NCBI GenBank assembly: GCA_004764695.1
Contig: SMSO01000031.1
Location: forward strand, 7,063,261-7,127,260
DNA length: 64,000 nucleotides
From: Schizochytrium sp. TIO01
Taxonomy: Eukaryota > Sar > Bigyra > Thraustochytrida > Thraustochytriidae
Direction: 5' to 3'
The notes beneath the pieces are model-generated. The model was not told where the DNA came from, searched no databases, and was given only the letters and a program-made list of their open reading frames with translations. The stretch's first letter is position 1; each line of letters begins with the position of its first letter. A program made the position numbers and the translations under genes. Shown here piece by piece: positions 22,826 through 33,294 of the stretch.

Positions 22826-23392
22826 AGTTCTCTGAAGTACCCAACCCCTTAGAAAATCGTTCACTTCCATTGGGCTTTGATCGCCAATCTCTCCTTGGAC
22901 GAAAGCATTTCTCGATGCTTCTGAGTGTGCTGTTGCACATCAGCGAAACAAGCGAAAGAACGAACGACTTCATCCGAAGCAAAGGCGGAAAAATCCTGTC
23001 AAAGCTCTTTTGGCGAGTAAAGAAGGAAAAGAAAAAACGATGGGAATGTATATATCTATGTATGTATGTATGCATGGATCACGTGTATTCAAGCGTTAGA
23101 TATCCCATAATATTACTCAGTAGTGTATTCATTCATTATTCATAGGTAATGATGCACAATTCATGAGAGAAGGTCTTAGCTAATAGTTAGAATACCCATA
23201 ATGAAGGAGGTACCTTCCTACAGTGAGTGAATGATTTGTACGGAAAATCGGCAAGAGAGCGAACAACAATCAAACACAGAATCGGACGAGATAGCGAGCA
23301 GAAGCCAGGCAACTCGTGGAGGCAGACACGAACTGGGTTTGGACAGGGTTGCAACGGAGAAGGGTCGAGCCTGCTCGCGACGCGAAGCAAAG

Positions 23393-25091
23393 ATGAGCCT
23401 TTTCAACTTTGGTACGTATGCTCTTCTATGGGTTCGGAGGCGTTGGAGAGCTAATCAGTTAGCTTGCGACTGTTTGAGTTTCCGCTTGCTTTTTTGCTTT
23501 GTGCGGAAGAGACGATTGAAGCCTTGCGGCTTGCCTCGTAAATGGGGATTTGCATCCATGCGTGAAAATTGTGCCTTTGTATGGTACTGCTCATGACACA
23601 GATACAACGGCGAAGAAATATGGTAACAGAAACAAATGAAGACTAACAGTAATTGTGAGCATGATCTGCTTACGATGCGCAGGAGGACCTGGGTGGTTCA
23701 ACGATGTCTTTGAGGTGGAAATCAAGGTCGATGACTCAAGAACAACGACCTGCCACAGTCTCCTCTTTCAAGAAACTTGTCCCGTGAGTTTAGATTGTTC
23801 TGCTGCGCACACTATATCGAAGCTACTTGCAATATCCACTTCAGGAATTTAATCGACTAACTTGATGAGCGGCCATTACAATCGCCATCTTTATTGACAA
23901 CCAAAATGCTCTATGGGAAATTACGACTGGAAAAATGCTTCCTGGAAATTATTGGGCTTTTTTGTCATTGTTGTGGCATCGGTGATCGAATACTGTTGTT
24001 ACATGTCTCTGCGTATTTGTAAAACTTACAGTTGTTCACAACCTCGGAATCAATTAAGGGTGAGGTCATTGTGCGCCCTCCGGAAGGCCGCGTCGTGTGG
24101 CAAGGTGGTATCAAGATCCTTCTTGAGTGTACGCTTTCATTCTTTGAAAGTCTCTCCAGTCGCGACGAAGATCTTCTGGAGATAACACTGACGGAGCCTA
24201 GCTTTATCGAGAAGGAAACAAGCTTCAAATTTGATATTGACCTGGCTAAACTACCCTCTGACTTTATCGAGTCTTATGATGGAGAAATGTTCTCCGTACG
24301 CCATACTCTCGTTCTTACTGTGGTTCGCCCGTGGTGGACCTTTGATGTCATGCGTAGCACCACGATCTCCATTCAAACTCTCAGCGAAGCACCCTCAGAG
24401 CAATCGCAGATGGTTGACGATGATCTTACACTGCCCTTAACCCCGCGACTCAGCTCACCAAACAGAGAAGTTGTAACTCCAAGCGCTGTCGCTCCCGCCA
24501 GTGATGCAACCATGAACCGTCTTCGTGTTGTTGATGTTTACCAAGGTCTGTCCCTAATTTACGAAACAGCGGTCCTTAATCTAGGTGATACTTTCCGAGG
24601 TGAAATCACGCTCGGTGGTGGCAACCCCGCAGACATCGCAGCAAAGCTCCCATCCCGCCAGGTTTGTCCTCTCACAAGTCTCCAGGTAGTCATTTATAAA
24701 ATTGAAACGGGAGATGAGGACTCTAATGAGGTAATTCTGCTTGTTCCATAATGTTGATCTTCCCAGTTCCTCGTCCGCTGTGGCTCCTCCTGTTGAACCT
24801 TCAACTGAGGACGAAGTGAAACAGATTCAGGAACAGGTGGAGGAGGCCAATAATACTCAAGTAGTTGAAGCTGCAAGTTATGTACCCCCATCCCCCATCA
24901 CCATTCCTGTGGAAATCCCCCTGGTTAAGACAGAAAAATCTGGTGAGTTTGGAGCCACCATCATCAAGAAGGACATCACCGTGAGGTACTTCGTTCGGCT
25001 CGTTGCAATTGACACTCAGGCAAACAACTTTTGGAACACCCATGAGCTCGTCCTTTATCGCCCAACAGTCCAGACAGTGGAGACCGCCTAG
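23393..25091 (+). CDS. VPS26-like protein (arrestin fold), four exons
   Basis: Exon 1 is 23393-23411 (MSLFNFG, donor GTACGT). Exon 2 is 23683-23783, ending at GTGAGT. Exon 3 is 24032-24730, ending at GTAATT. Exon 4 ends at the stop at 25091. The fourth exon's acceptor is unresolved: 24810 and 24825 both keep the frame (about 360 residues). The start MSLFNFGGPGWFNDVFEVEI, the strand FTTSESIKGEV, the block PSDFIESYDGEMFSVRHTL and the end ITVRYFVRLVAIDTQ...ELVLYR align with VPS26 (FSVRYFLNLVLVDEE...ILWR). VPS26 is part of the retromer cargo-recognition complex on endosomes. The sequence is much more divergent than typical VPS26, and a proline/glutamate-rich loop is inserted before the last strands. 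It is probably a paralog; a VPS26C/DSCR3-type role is possible. Confidence 0.75.
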
Positions 25092-25638
25092 ATTTCGAAT
25101 TTTTAACTTTTAGCGCAGCTCCACCTTGCGCCTCTTACCCATCCGACACCAGAAGAATGTATATTTCTGTTTCTCGAATGACATCATCATCATCGTCATC
25201 TCCACATTCCTCGTTCCACAACTTTCTATTGCAACTTCCATCGAGCAGATAAAACCTTGCTCAAAACGTAATATTCTAAACTCTTTAAGAGATGGTGATA
25301 TGGTTTCTCTCTACTAATCTAGAACCCCCCTCCCCCCCCTCCCCTCCCCGGAATAAGCTTGCAGCCCCATGAATTCGTTCCCCTGTCGTTTACTAATGCT
25401 AAATAAATTAAAAATGCTGCTTCGTGTTTTCTGTTGGACAAATGTGAATCACTGGCAAGGTAGCCAGGCATATATCTACTAATTGGGTGGTCTCTGTTGG
25501 GCTCGAGAGCAACAGGAATAACGTGTGCGTATCATTTAGTGAGAAATCGATAATTTGAGAGAAAAGTAGCCAGCCTCTTGAAACTATAAGTGAAGGCAAT
25601 ATAGGCCAGACTTCAGGTCAAGAAAACAGCCGCGGAAC
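25092..25638. other. Spacer between convergent genes
   Basis: Contains the 3' ends of the VPS26-like gene and of the lectin-like gene, a C-rich tract at 25325-25349 and AATAAA-like words near 25402. No gene seen. Confidence 0.6.
25325..25349 (-). repeat. Potential G-quadruplex (G-rich on the minus strand)
   Basis: Four C-tracts (6, 8, 4 and 4 long) are separated by single T bases, so the minus strand has four G-tracts with one-base loops. This is an ideal quadruplex/i-motif layout between two converging genes. Confidence 0.7.
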
Positions 25639-28600
25639 TTAGTAACCATCCGCAATCAGAAAAGTACCAAGCTTATGGAATTTCATGGATTCATCATTTC
25701 CATAACGTGCTAGAAGAATGTATTCGCCAGGGGACTGCGCAGTGAAGCCCACCTTGATCAAGCCATCAGGTTGCGGCGTAACTTCATAAGGAGCGAAGCG
25801 ACCTTCGGGTGGCTTCTGCAAAAAGATTTCGGGAGTAACACTTAAAGCACGGCGAATGGGTGCTCCGCAACTATCCCGCAGATCTACAGTCAGGGATGCT
25901 GCATGCTTCATTTTCGCCACCACAAGACCTTCTTCTACGATGACTGACTTCTCCATCGAAGCTAAAACGTTTCGGAAAGTAATATTTTCTACCTCCTGCA
26001 TCGAAGACATCGCAATGCCTGTTGATGCTGTAAAACCAACCCACGCGCTGCCCGTTGACCCAGCAATGGCATCCATATCAATGCAGGAGCTTTTTTCTGG
26101 CGCAGCATTTCCAGCTGAGCATCGACCTTGATCCACATGCTCAGGTTCCCAGACGCTCGAAGAAAGCTGCCATGAGTTGTCAAGGTAGACATATATCTTG
26201 CGATCAGCCCTTGAGTAGTAGATTCTTAAGTTATGAGACTTGCCATCTACAACACTCGAGAGAAGCGGCGAAGATGCAAATCCAACTTCGGGACTAGTCA
26301 CGCCATTAACGAGTACGTGCATCTCGACATACTTGAATGTTGAACGGTAGAGCACAACTCCAAAACTTGGACCTGTAATACCCTTGTATGCGTTACAGGG
26401 TGTTGAATAGCAGCGGACACCAAGTGCCTTCGGCCCTCCATCTCGCTGTACAACGAAAGCAATCCCATCACCACCGCCCACCGTAGAAGTGTCCTTAAAG
26501 TTGAAGTCAAAGCTGACATCGAATCCGTCGCTAATGTGAAGCTTTTCACCATACCAGGCTCCCGCGAGCTCACTTGTTTCTCCTTTGGTAAGCATAATAA
26601 CCCCGGGCTTAGGCATTGTTGAGGACCCAACCAAGCTCCACTTTGTGGACTCAAGGTTTACCGCGGGAAGGAATTTCGGTGTGCACGCAGGCTGGTAAAG
26701 GCATGCATTATTACCTACAGCAGTGACGTTGTAAATGTTTAAGCGTTGGGTCCAAATGAAGGTACCAACGCCAACCTTGAAGAGACCCTCGGGCACAGAC
26801 GCACAGAGTTCCTGGACCTTTTCAGCCGCGTTGTAAAGCCGGCAAGCAAGTTCTGTTTTGTTCTTCAAAAGACGTACGGAAACTTCTGGTGTAGTCATGG
26901 TAGTGTTGCTTGGGATCACCATGTCCAAGTCTGGTGCTGCAAGATTAGTAACAAGAGGTATTTTGAGCGCAGGCGGATACGTAGACGGAAGGTATGAGAC
27001 ATACTCACCGGTAGGATCGTCAAAGGTGAGGTTCAACTGATACGAGCCTACCCAGATAGGAAACGCAAAAGGATTGTGCAGAACGGCTTCGACCTCTAGA
27101 TTAACACCAAGGCTTATGAGACTATCCCAGGCCGTACTCCACCCATCTACATTGACAGTACGGAACACTCCAGCAAACTCATCAATTGCGGAACTGTTGG
27201 CGTCTGTAGGGAGATCTTTCGCAAAGCGTGGAGGAGGAACGTACGGTCGAACAGCCTTTCCTAGCTCACCCTCAAGAAACACTCCCTCAAACTGAATATT
27301 CACACGGTCTCCATGAGGATTGGTAAAACCAGCTGCAATGAGAATGTGAGTCTCTGTTTTGCCGATCATTTTCTCAAGTAGAGTAGAAAAGACACAGTTG
27401 TGTTTAGTTGTGGGATCGGCCTTGGATGCTTCTGTACAGCTTTCCGGAATTTCACTAGTCTTCTGATCTGCCACAAGAGTTGACAATATGTGCGTACTTG
27501 CATTTCCAGGGAGAATTAGGCTTCCCGCATTCACATAACCATGTCCAATGTAGAGCGCTTCCCGAGGAATTGTGGCTTCTGGACCTCCAATAAGGTAAGA
27601 TACTTCGCAAAACATATCGGGAAAATGAGCAGTAATTGGCGTAGGGTTATGAAGCAACATGTTCACTTCAAAAGTTGCTGTATTGGCCGTTGTATAAATC
27701 AGCTTCCAAGCACCTGTACTTGCAAGAGGGAACCACCATTGCTGTTCCTTTGCCATAGGCACTGGACGTCCATCTGGCGATTGGGCATCAAAAAGGAAAG
27801 AAACATCAGCATCGCGAAGTAGGGATGGTAGCATACCCTGACCGTGCTTTTGTGGCACAAATAGACGGTATTTGACTGGAATAACAGAGTCCATCAATGT
27901 TTGGATTGAATTGCGAACAAGTTGGACATCCCTAACAACAACACCAATTTCTACAGAAATCTTATCTGTCTGTTTGGTGTCCATTTGCAGGTCAATTGTA
28001 GGGATTGAAAAGTCAATCATACGGTTCTCTACACCTGCATCCAAAGCGAACTCGATAGGAGGAGCACGGAGGTGTAAACGTCTAAAGGCCTGGGATCCCA
28101 CGTATAAGGAGCCCAAAAGGTCATAAGCTAAGGTGTAAGGCTCTCCGTTCAGATCTTTTGGCTTTTTTGGGCATAAGTTGGGAATGATGCATGGAACATT
28201 CAAGTTCATAATGGGTTCGTTCTTTGCATTGCGTCCACCAAGTACTTGCAGGGCATATTGCGAAGGAGCCCGATCACTGGTGGAAACAGCAGTCAGATTA
28301 AGTGCCACAGATATAGCTTTATCTGCTGATTGAACGACAATCGTAGAAGACTGTTTGTTCACAAGCGCGCCGATGAGCTTGGTTACAGCCGGTGCTGTTT
28401 TAGTATCAATTTCGTAATCAAGCTGAAAGTTGGTGTTCAGGCCGAGATTTGATGCCTCCCATGCACTCATACTCAATGTTCCAAGGTCTCCAAGCTGGAC
28501 TTTGAGCTCTGGGATATTGACAGTAGCTTTTCCAGGTTTCCCCGGGACTGCTGAGCAGTCAAGGTGTACCCGAACGTGGTCTGGGCCTGAGAATACATCC

Positions 28601-31600
28601 AGGAACACATCTTCAGCAAAGACCCAGTCGTCATTTTGGGAGTGGGAGGCAGTCTGATTTTCAGGCGGTTTGTCTAACATAGCCGCGATGATTTGACCAA
28701 CAGCAGCACTCAATAAGTTTAGACTGCTATCCCCCCGCATAGAACTTGCCAAATCTTTCACTTGTACCATTTCTCGCATTGCATTACTTGTGACAGTCTC
28801 GAAAGTCAAAGAGCTGTTCAGATGCACACCATCTTTACGAAAGGACGTAATTTTGGGCGCAGCAATTTCAACAGTTGCTCCAGGGACTGGTAAAAGTCGT
28901 AAAGGTGCAAATTCGAGAACCTTGACTTGCGTGTTGGGGAGTTTGATAGCGAACTCAAGAGGGTCAATTCGTGCACGAAGGCCAGCGCCGCCAGGATCAC
29001 AGGGAGTCCCTGCTGATATGCAGCCGAAATCAACCAGTGCGCCTTCTGCACCAACGGATTGCAACTCGTGGAAACGAATACCGATATCCCAGCTTGAATC
29101 GTCGTCAGGATCGTTGCCATCTTCGTGGTCTTTATGGTGGTGGTGCCCCTTGCTGCTGCTGCTTTTTGTGTCTCTGAGAACGTCAGAATCATCTTTAGCA
29201 CTTACATGACTGGAGAAAAGTCGGTGCAGTGCAAATACTGTGACATTCACACAATCTGACTTCTCAAAAGAGATGGAAGTGTTCACATGGGCACGAATAT
29301 CTCTGACAAGATCTCCAAAACCGGCGCCAGCAGTGGAGTCATGCCAGAGGAAATCAATCCGAGCCTCATTTCTCGAATCTGGGCCAAACTGCATGACAGG
29401 AATCCCGAGTTCCATCCGAATATGATGTAACGCGTTGATAATTTTCACTGGTTGTCCGCCAACACATTGTGGAGACCATTGAATGTTAAAAGGAAATGAT
29501 GATGCCAAAGATGTAGCTTGAAGGTAGATTCCAGCGCTGACGTTGGTCGGTGATGAACGAAGGTACGTCTCAAAAAGGTTTGTTGGCCCTGATAAGACCA
29601 GGTGTTCCTTTTCTTTCTTTTTTGTTAGTGAGTACGACACTGTCTTCAAGATGGCTGTAAGCAGACTGACGTCATCCCTCGCTGATCCAATGAGCTGCAG
29701 CTCAAGAGTACTCGGGTCATAGTCTGCGGTACGGAGCTGGTCCCACAAGAGCGCTGGTTGTTGAAGCGTGACCTCTGTAGCAACACCTGCCATTGGGTTA
29801 ACAATAGTTGCGGGAGGTACGCGAATTTCCGTACTACGTTCGCCACGCGCAGCTACGTCTAAAATTACCTCTGGAAGCTGTCCAGTGATGTTTGCAGAGC
29901 TGAAGGCAGTCAACTTGATGCGACCCTCCTCTGCCGTAGAGTCAATATATTCGATTTGGATTGTCTTGAGCGTGGAACTGTGAACCGGCGTTCCTGGTCC
30001 TTCTGTTCCTGCCACTAGTGAGACTAATTCTTCTGAATGTCGTGACCCAGAATACTTAGTATTCTCTACTAAGGTACCATGATCAAGGGATCTCTCATGT
30101 GCAGGTTTTTCATTTGCGCTCATCGGTAACAGCTCGTAACGGATTGGATCCATAGCTTTGAGAACACGATCTATAAAGCACAAGGAAGCGTTACTAGGTG
30201 ATGCCTTCATGTAGAAGAAGGTTGATTCGCCACCTTCTGCAACGACGTATCGGCTGGCAGCAGCTTGCATTGCGGGCAAACTAGCGGCTTCTGTGGTAGT
30301 ATTAACTGTAGTAGGAATAATGAAAGATCTTGCAGTCTGGCAGTTCTCCAGAACAGCAGTTGCCACTAGCTGAATAGCCGTATTATTGAAAACATTATCT
30401 TTTGTTGGCACTACAGAGCTGTTAGAGGCGTAGATCTCAATATTGTCCATGCGCGGAAGGACCGTTCGAAGAGCAGGTAACTTCTCATTTATATCGACAC
30501 GCACCGCAACAGAGGCGTTCAGCGAGTTCTTTGGGTCGAGCACTGGGTGGAAATGAACTTTAGCAAGATTCACAACAAAGTTTGGTGTAGGGCTTGGACC
30601 ATCATAGTTGTCCTCTATCTTATTGTCGAGTTGATTACTTGTTATCCCTCTGGTGCTCACTGTAGGAATTCGAGCTTCATTGTTTTGCCCAGTTTGATTC
30701 ATGGGTCGAACAACTTCCTCCTTACTTGAGTAATGATAGACCAGCGAGTGCGACAGTCTTTTACGAATGGGAACAGAAAAGAAATTGAAGCCTACAGTAG
30801 CTTCAGCATAAATATCAAAATCAGTGTCCATCTGATTCAAAATGCGCCACGCCACAGCAGCAACTCTTTCTGTACCTTGACCATTTTCCTCTGGAACATT
30901 CAGCATGGCATTTTGCACTTGCATAGTGCTTCCACCCAAGTGCATCCACCTCGGCTCTGCATGTCCATCCTGTCGTGTAAACACTGGTGTCATAGCATCT
31001 GTAGTAAACAACTCGGTTCCGTTATGCTCCACTCTGACGACCACTTTATCCACAAATACCCTAAACCAGCTTCCCGAAGGCAAGTCCAGTTCTGCATCTA
31101 TGTCAAACCCGATTTTTGTATCTGCATTCTTATTGTCTTTTGGGGACTTCCTGACATAGCTTTGATATTTTTGATTTCCTTGCGAGATAAGATCTTTGTC
31201 AAATTCGCCAACTTTTGTTATTCCTTGAAAAGTATTCTTGTCCGGGATGCCACAAAGGTCTGCGAGTTGTACCCACCTAAGTTGTACACATCCCTGCGGC
31301 GTGTTGCACTTTCTGTAAACTGCTAGGGCCTTGACAGCAAACGCCGTCGCGGCCAATAGTACTGCGAAGAGCACTAAGCACAGCGCCAGAGCGCATCTTC
31401 GACACTTACGACTCCGTTTCGGACCAGGGTCTCTATCCGCATCTCCTGCGTAAAAGCCCTCGTCTTCGCCGCTTGCGAGGACTTCGTCACGGTCAGCGAG
31501 AAGTGGTGCACGGAGTTCGCCGTCGTTGGCGGCGACAAGGTCACTGTTGATGCCGGAATTGATGTCCACGGTGACGTCTCCACCGCCGCGGCTGCTTGCG

Positions 31601-31695
31601 TTGACTTCATCGTCGGATTCAGAGTCAGAGAAGGGGTTGTAGCCGCTGCCGGTCTCGCGGTCAGCGTCGGCATCTGCACCCGCTGAAGAGCTCAT
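25639..31695 (-). CDS. Giant type II membrane protein with L-type-lectin-like domain
   Basis: A 2018-residue single-exon protein. The N-terminal 100 residues are acidic and disordered. A basic KRSRKCRR then precedes one membrane helix (about 101-124), which predicts a cytosolic N-terminus and a long luminal or extracellular part. That part has many N-glycosylation sequons (for example NASV, NVTV, NTSI, NTTM) and a His/Asp-rich linker (HHHHKDHEDG). Its middle is a series of beta-rich segments that I cannot assign; some recall LEA14-like or fungal Tag1/DUF3712 luminal repeats, weakly. Residues about 1678-1912 resemble L-type (legume/bacterial) lectins: a FDVSFDFNF strand, GGGDGIAFVVQ with the metal/sugar-type Asp at about 1743, then IYVYLDNSW. 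The last 100 residues look like a filamin/Ig-type beta domain. A surface or vacuolar sugar-binding role is inferred. Confidence 0.75.
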   Translation of the reverse strand: MSSSAGADADADRETGSGYNPFSDSESDDEVNASSRGGGDVTVDINSGINSDLVAANDGELRAPLLADRDEVLASGEDEGFYAGDADRDPGPKRSRKCRRCALALCLVLFAVLLAATAFAVKALAVYRKCNTPQGCVQLRWVQLADLCGIPDKNTFQGITKVGEFDKDLISQGNQKYQSYVRKSPKDNKNADTKIGFDIDAELDLPSGSWFRVFVDKVVVRVEHNGTELFTTDAMTPVFTRQDGHAEPRWMHLGGSTMQVQNAMLNVPEENGQGTERVAAVAWRILNQMDTDFDIYAEATVGFNFFSVPIRKRLSHSLVYHYSSKEEVVRPMNQTGQNNEARIPTVSTRGITSNQLDNKIEDNYDGPSPTPNFVVNLAKVHFHPVLDPKNSLNASVAVRVDINEKLPALRTVLPRMDNIEIYASNSSVVPTKDNVFNNTAIQLVATAVLENCQTARSFIIPTTVNTTTEAASLPAMQAAASRYVVAEGGESTFFYMKASPSNASLCFIDRVLKAMDPIRYELLPMSANEKPAHERSLDHGTLVENTKYSGSRHSEELVSLVAGTEGPGTPVHSSTLKTIQIEYIDSTAEEGRIKLTAFSSANITGQLPEVILDVAARGERSTEIRVPPATIVNPMAGVATEVTLQQPALLWDQLRTADYDPSTLELQLIGSARDDVSLLTAILKTVSYSLTKKKEKEHLVLSGPTNLFETYLRSSPTNVSAGIYLQATSLASSFPFNIQWSPQCVGGQPVKIINALHHIRMELGIPVMQFGPDSRNEARIDFLWHDSTAGAGFGDLVRDIRAHVNTSISFEKSDCVNVTVFALHRLFSSHVSAKDDSDVLRDTKSSSSKGHHHHKDHEDGNDPDDDSSWDIGIRFHELQSVGAEGALVDFGCISAGTPCDPGGAGLRARIDPLEFAIKLPNTQVKVLEFAPLRLLPVPGATVEIAAPKITSFRKDGVHLNSSLTFETVTSNAMREMVQVKDLASSMRGDSSLNLLSAAVGQIIAAMLDKPPENQTASHSQNDDWVFAEDVFLDVFSGPDHVRVHLDCSAVPGKPGKATVNIPELKVQLGDLGTLSMSAWEASNLGLNTNFQLDYEIDTKTAPAVTKLIGALVNKQSSTIVVQSADKAISVALNLTAVSTSDRAPSQYALQVLGGRNAKNEPIMNLNVPCIIPNLCPKKPKDLNGEPYTLAYDLLGSLYVGSQAFRRLHLRAPPIEFALDAGVENRMIDFSIPTIDLQMDTKQTDKISVEIGVVVRDVQLVRNSIQTLMDSVIPVKYRLFVPQKHGQGMLPSLLRDADVSFLFDAQSPDGRPVPMAKEQQWWFPLASTGAWKLIYTTANTATFEVNMLLHNPTPITAHFPDMFCEVSYLIGGPEATIPREALYIGHGYVNAGSLILPGNASTHILSTLVADQKTSEIPESCTEASKADPTTKHNCVFSTLLEKMIGKTETHILIAAGFTNPHGDRVNIQFEGVFLEGELGKAVRPYVPPPRFAKDLPTDANSSAIDEFAGVFRTVNVDGWSTAWDSLISLGVNLEVEAVLHNPFAFPIWVGSYQLNLTFDDPTGEYVSYLPSTYPPALKIPLVTNLAAPDLDMVIPSNTTMTTPEVSVRLLKNKTELACRLYNAAEKVQELCASVPEGLFKVGVGTFIWTQRLNIYNVTAVGNNACLYQPACTPKFLPAVNLESTKWSLVGSSTMPKPGVIMLTKGETSELAGAWYGEKLHISDGFDVSFDFNFKDTSTVGGGDGIAFVVQRDGGPKALGVRCYSTPCNAYKGITGPSFGVVLYRSTFKYVEMHVLVNGVTSPEVGFASSPLLSSVVDGKSHNLRIYYSRADRKIYVYLDNSWQLSSSVWEPEHVDQGRCSAGNAAPEKSSCIDMDAIAGSTGSAWVGFTASTGIAMSSMQEVENITFRNVLASMEKSVIVEEGLVVAKMKHAASLTVDLRDSCGAPIRRALSVTPEIFLQKPPEGRFAPYEVTPQPDGLIKVGFTAQSPGEYILLARYGNDESMKFHKLGTFLIADGY

Positions 31696-31992
31696 GACGT
31701 TGGTAGAAAGCCTAATTCGGTTCTGCTGCCTTCGTCAACTTCATTATAAACCTCGTTCACCAGGAGAGGCTGCCTCCAGAGAAGGTGGGACGGGAGGACG
31801 GGAGCGGGGGGGGGTCGCAGTGGTGTGCTATCGTTTCTAGGGTCTTCTCTAGCTCTAGTTGTCTTCGGTTCTCAGTGAAAGCTGCCCCAACCCTGAGGCT
31901 CATGGGCCTCACTATCTATCTATCCTGAGGAAAAGTATTCGTAGAACCAAGGTCGCAAAAACCACTACTAGATTATAAAGGTCGTGGTGAAG
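31696..31992. promoter_or_regulatory. Divergent promoter region
   Basis: A 297-base spacer between the start of the minus-strand lectin-like gene and the plus-strand carrier-like gene. A TATA-like TTTATAATG lies on the minus strand (about 31743-31751), roughly 50-60 bases before that ATG. A GATTATAAAGG lies at about 31972-31982. A G-rich patch is at 31800-31814. Promoter function is inferred. Confidence 0.4.
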
Positions 31993-32598
31993 ATGTTCTG
32001 CCTAGACTACGCACTCATATTCATTGTTCACTACCGCTTGCGACCGCTTGTCACTGCACCCTCGGCGTCCCTGGCATCCCCAGCGCAGTCAGAACCTTCT
32101 GGGCCTTCAGACTTAGCTTCTTCAACTTTAGAATTGTCATCGTCAAGTTCATGGCCTTCCGCAGTGTCTGCGTCTACGTTGACACGCGAGGCATTTGTGG
32201 GTAGTGTTGCGGGTCTTACAGCTGCTGTTGCTTTGTGGCCTTTTGATGCGCTGCGTCAGAGCGCCGTGGGCGGTATGAGTCGGGCATCCTTCGCATGGAG
32301 CTCTATGCCGTTCGCTGCAGCGTATTTGGGCATCTTCTTCTCTTTAGCACCTCCCGAGCGAGAAGTTTCTCTGCAAGCTCGAGCTTGCGTCGCCCTTGGA
32401 GCTGCTTTCGCTGCAACTGCGGTAGAGTTCCCTCTTGATAGAGCTCGTCATGCCATCGCTGGAGGTCACCGCCGGCTTGCCGTGTTCTCTGCTGCGGCCA
32501 GAATTCCTCTCTCGGCGCTCATGCTCGTGGCTTACGACCACTTTGCAAGGGCTAGGGTTCATCCCGACGTCGCCCAGACTGCCATGAATCAGCGATGA
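31993..32598 (+). CDS. Short mitochondrial-carrier-like protein
   Basis: About 201 residues from the ATG at 31993; the frame is open a little upstream. Two mitochondrial carrier family signatures (PX[DE]XX[RK]) are visible: WPFDALRQ at about residues 82-89, at the end of a hydrophobic helix (FVGSVAGLTAAVALW), and EFPLDRARHAI at about 145-155 after ACVALGAAFAATAV. Each is followed by a possible second helix of its repeat. Carriers normally have three repeats and about 300 residues; here only two are seen, after a Ser/Ala/Pro-rich N-terminus. It is therefore a shortened or divergent carrier, or there is an unseen 5' exon. It would act in the inner mitochondrial membrane; the substrate is unknown. 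Confidence 0.6.
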   Translation: MFCLDYALIFIVHYRLRPLVTAPSASLASPAQSEPSGPSDLASSTLELSSSSSWPSAVSASTLTREAFVGSVAGLTAAVALWPFDALRQSAVGGMSRASFAWSSMPFAAAYLGIFFSLAPPEREVSLQARACVALGAAFAATAVEFPLDRARHAIAGGHRRLAVFSAAARIPLSALMLVAYDHFARARVHPDVAQTAMNQR

Positions 32599-33294
32599 GC
32601 TTGCTGTAAATGTGCTCATGATAGAATACTGACGAAAGCTTCGCTGGTTCCAATCCGCAGACATTTTCAGTTTACTAGAACTAGCCTTTCTGTCCCGGAG
32701 GTGTTTAGAAAGAAGCTAGCAAGAGGAAGCATTTGGATAACGTAATGAGGCTAACTGCGTATTGAAAGTAGCCTTGGGCTTTGCTGAGAGCTATGTCGAT
32801 CAAAGATGTGTTCCAATTTAAGGGAAATATCGAAACTTGGATCGTCAGAGAGCAAATCCTAATGGAAACAAATGTGATTAGCACAGCGGTGTCTGATATA
32901 TGGAATTACTCGAGATCCTTTTCTATGAGTGGACCAATTCATTTGATATGGAAGGCACTTACAAGCAGTTGAAGATTTACCTGGTGAATGATGTAAGCAA
33001 AGGCAAGACAAGACTAATAAACGGGCCAAAGGAAACAAATGCACTACGAAAACAGGCAGGTTCCTGAGCATAAAAGGACGCAAGTCATAATGTTATTTAA
33101 CAGTAAATAGTAAAACATAAATTAGAGATAATTTTGAGGTTTTACCAAATATAAATAATACCAGTAGGCTTTAGATGATTTTCATTTTAGTAAATTGGGT
33201 TGTCCTCGCGTACGCAGAGTAGGTAGATCTATCCGGAGCAGAATATTACACTTAAAATATATATGTATATATAATAATCTGATTATAATTTCAA
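32599..33294. other. Intergenic spacer between convergent genes
   Basis: AT-rich; no gene seen. It should hold the 3' ends of the carrier-like gene (+) and the glycosidase gene (-), with (TA)-rich sequence at about 33255-33275. Confidence 0.6.

Larger units (their letters stand above)
21667..23392. other. Intergenic region rich in short tandem repeats
   Basis: No supported gene. It holds a GTTC repeat with a duplicated 19-mer, a pentanucleotide repeat, (GAGT)-type repeats at about 22597-22634 and an 18-bp minisatellite. The final 250 bases are the likely leader of the VPS26-like gene. Confidence 0.6.
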
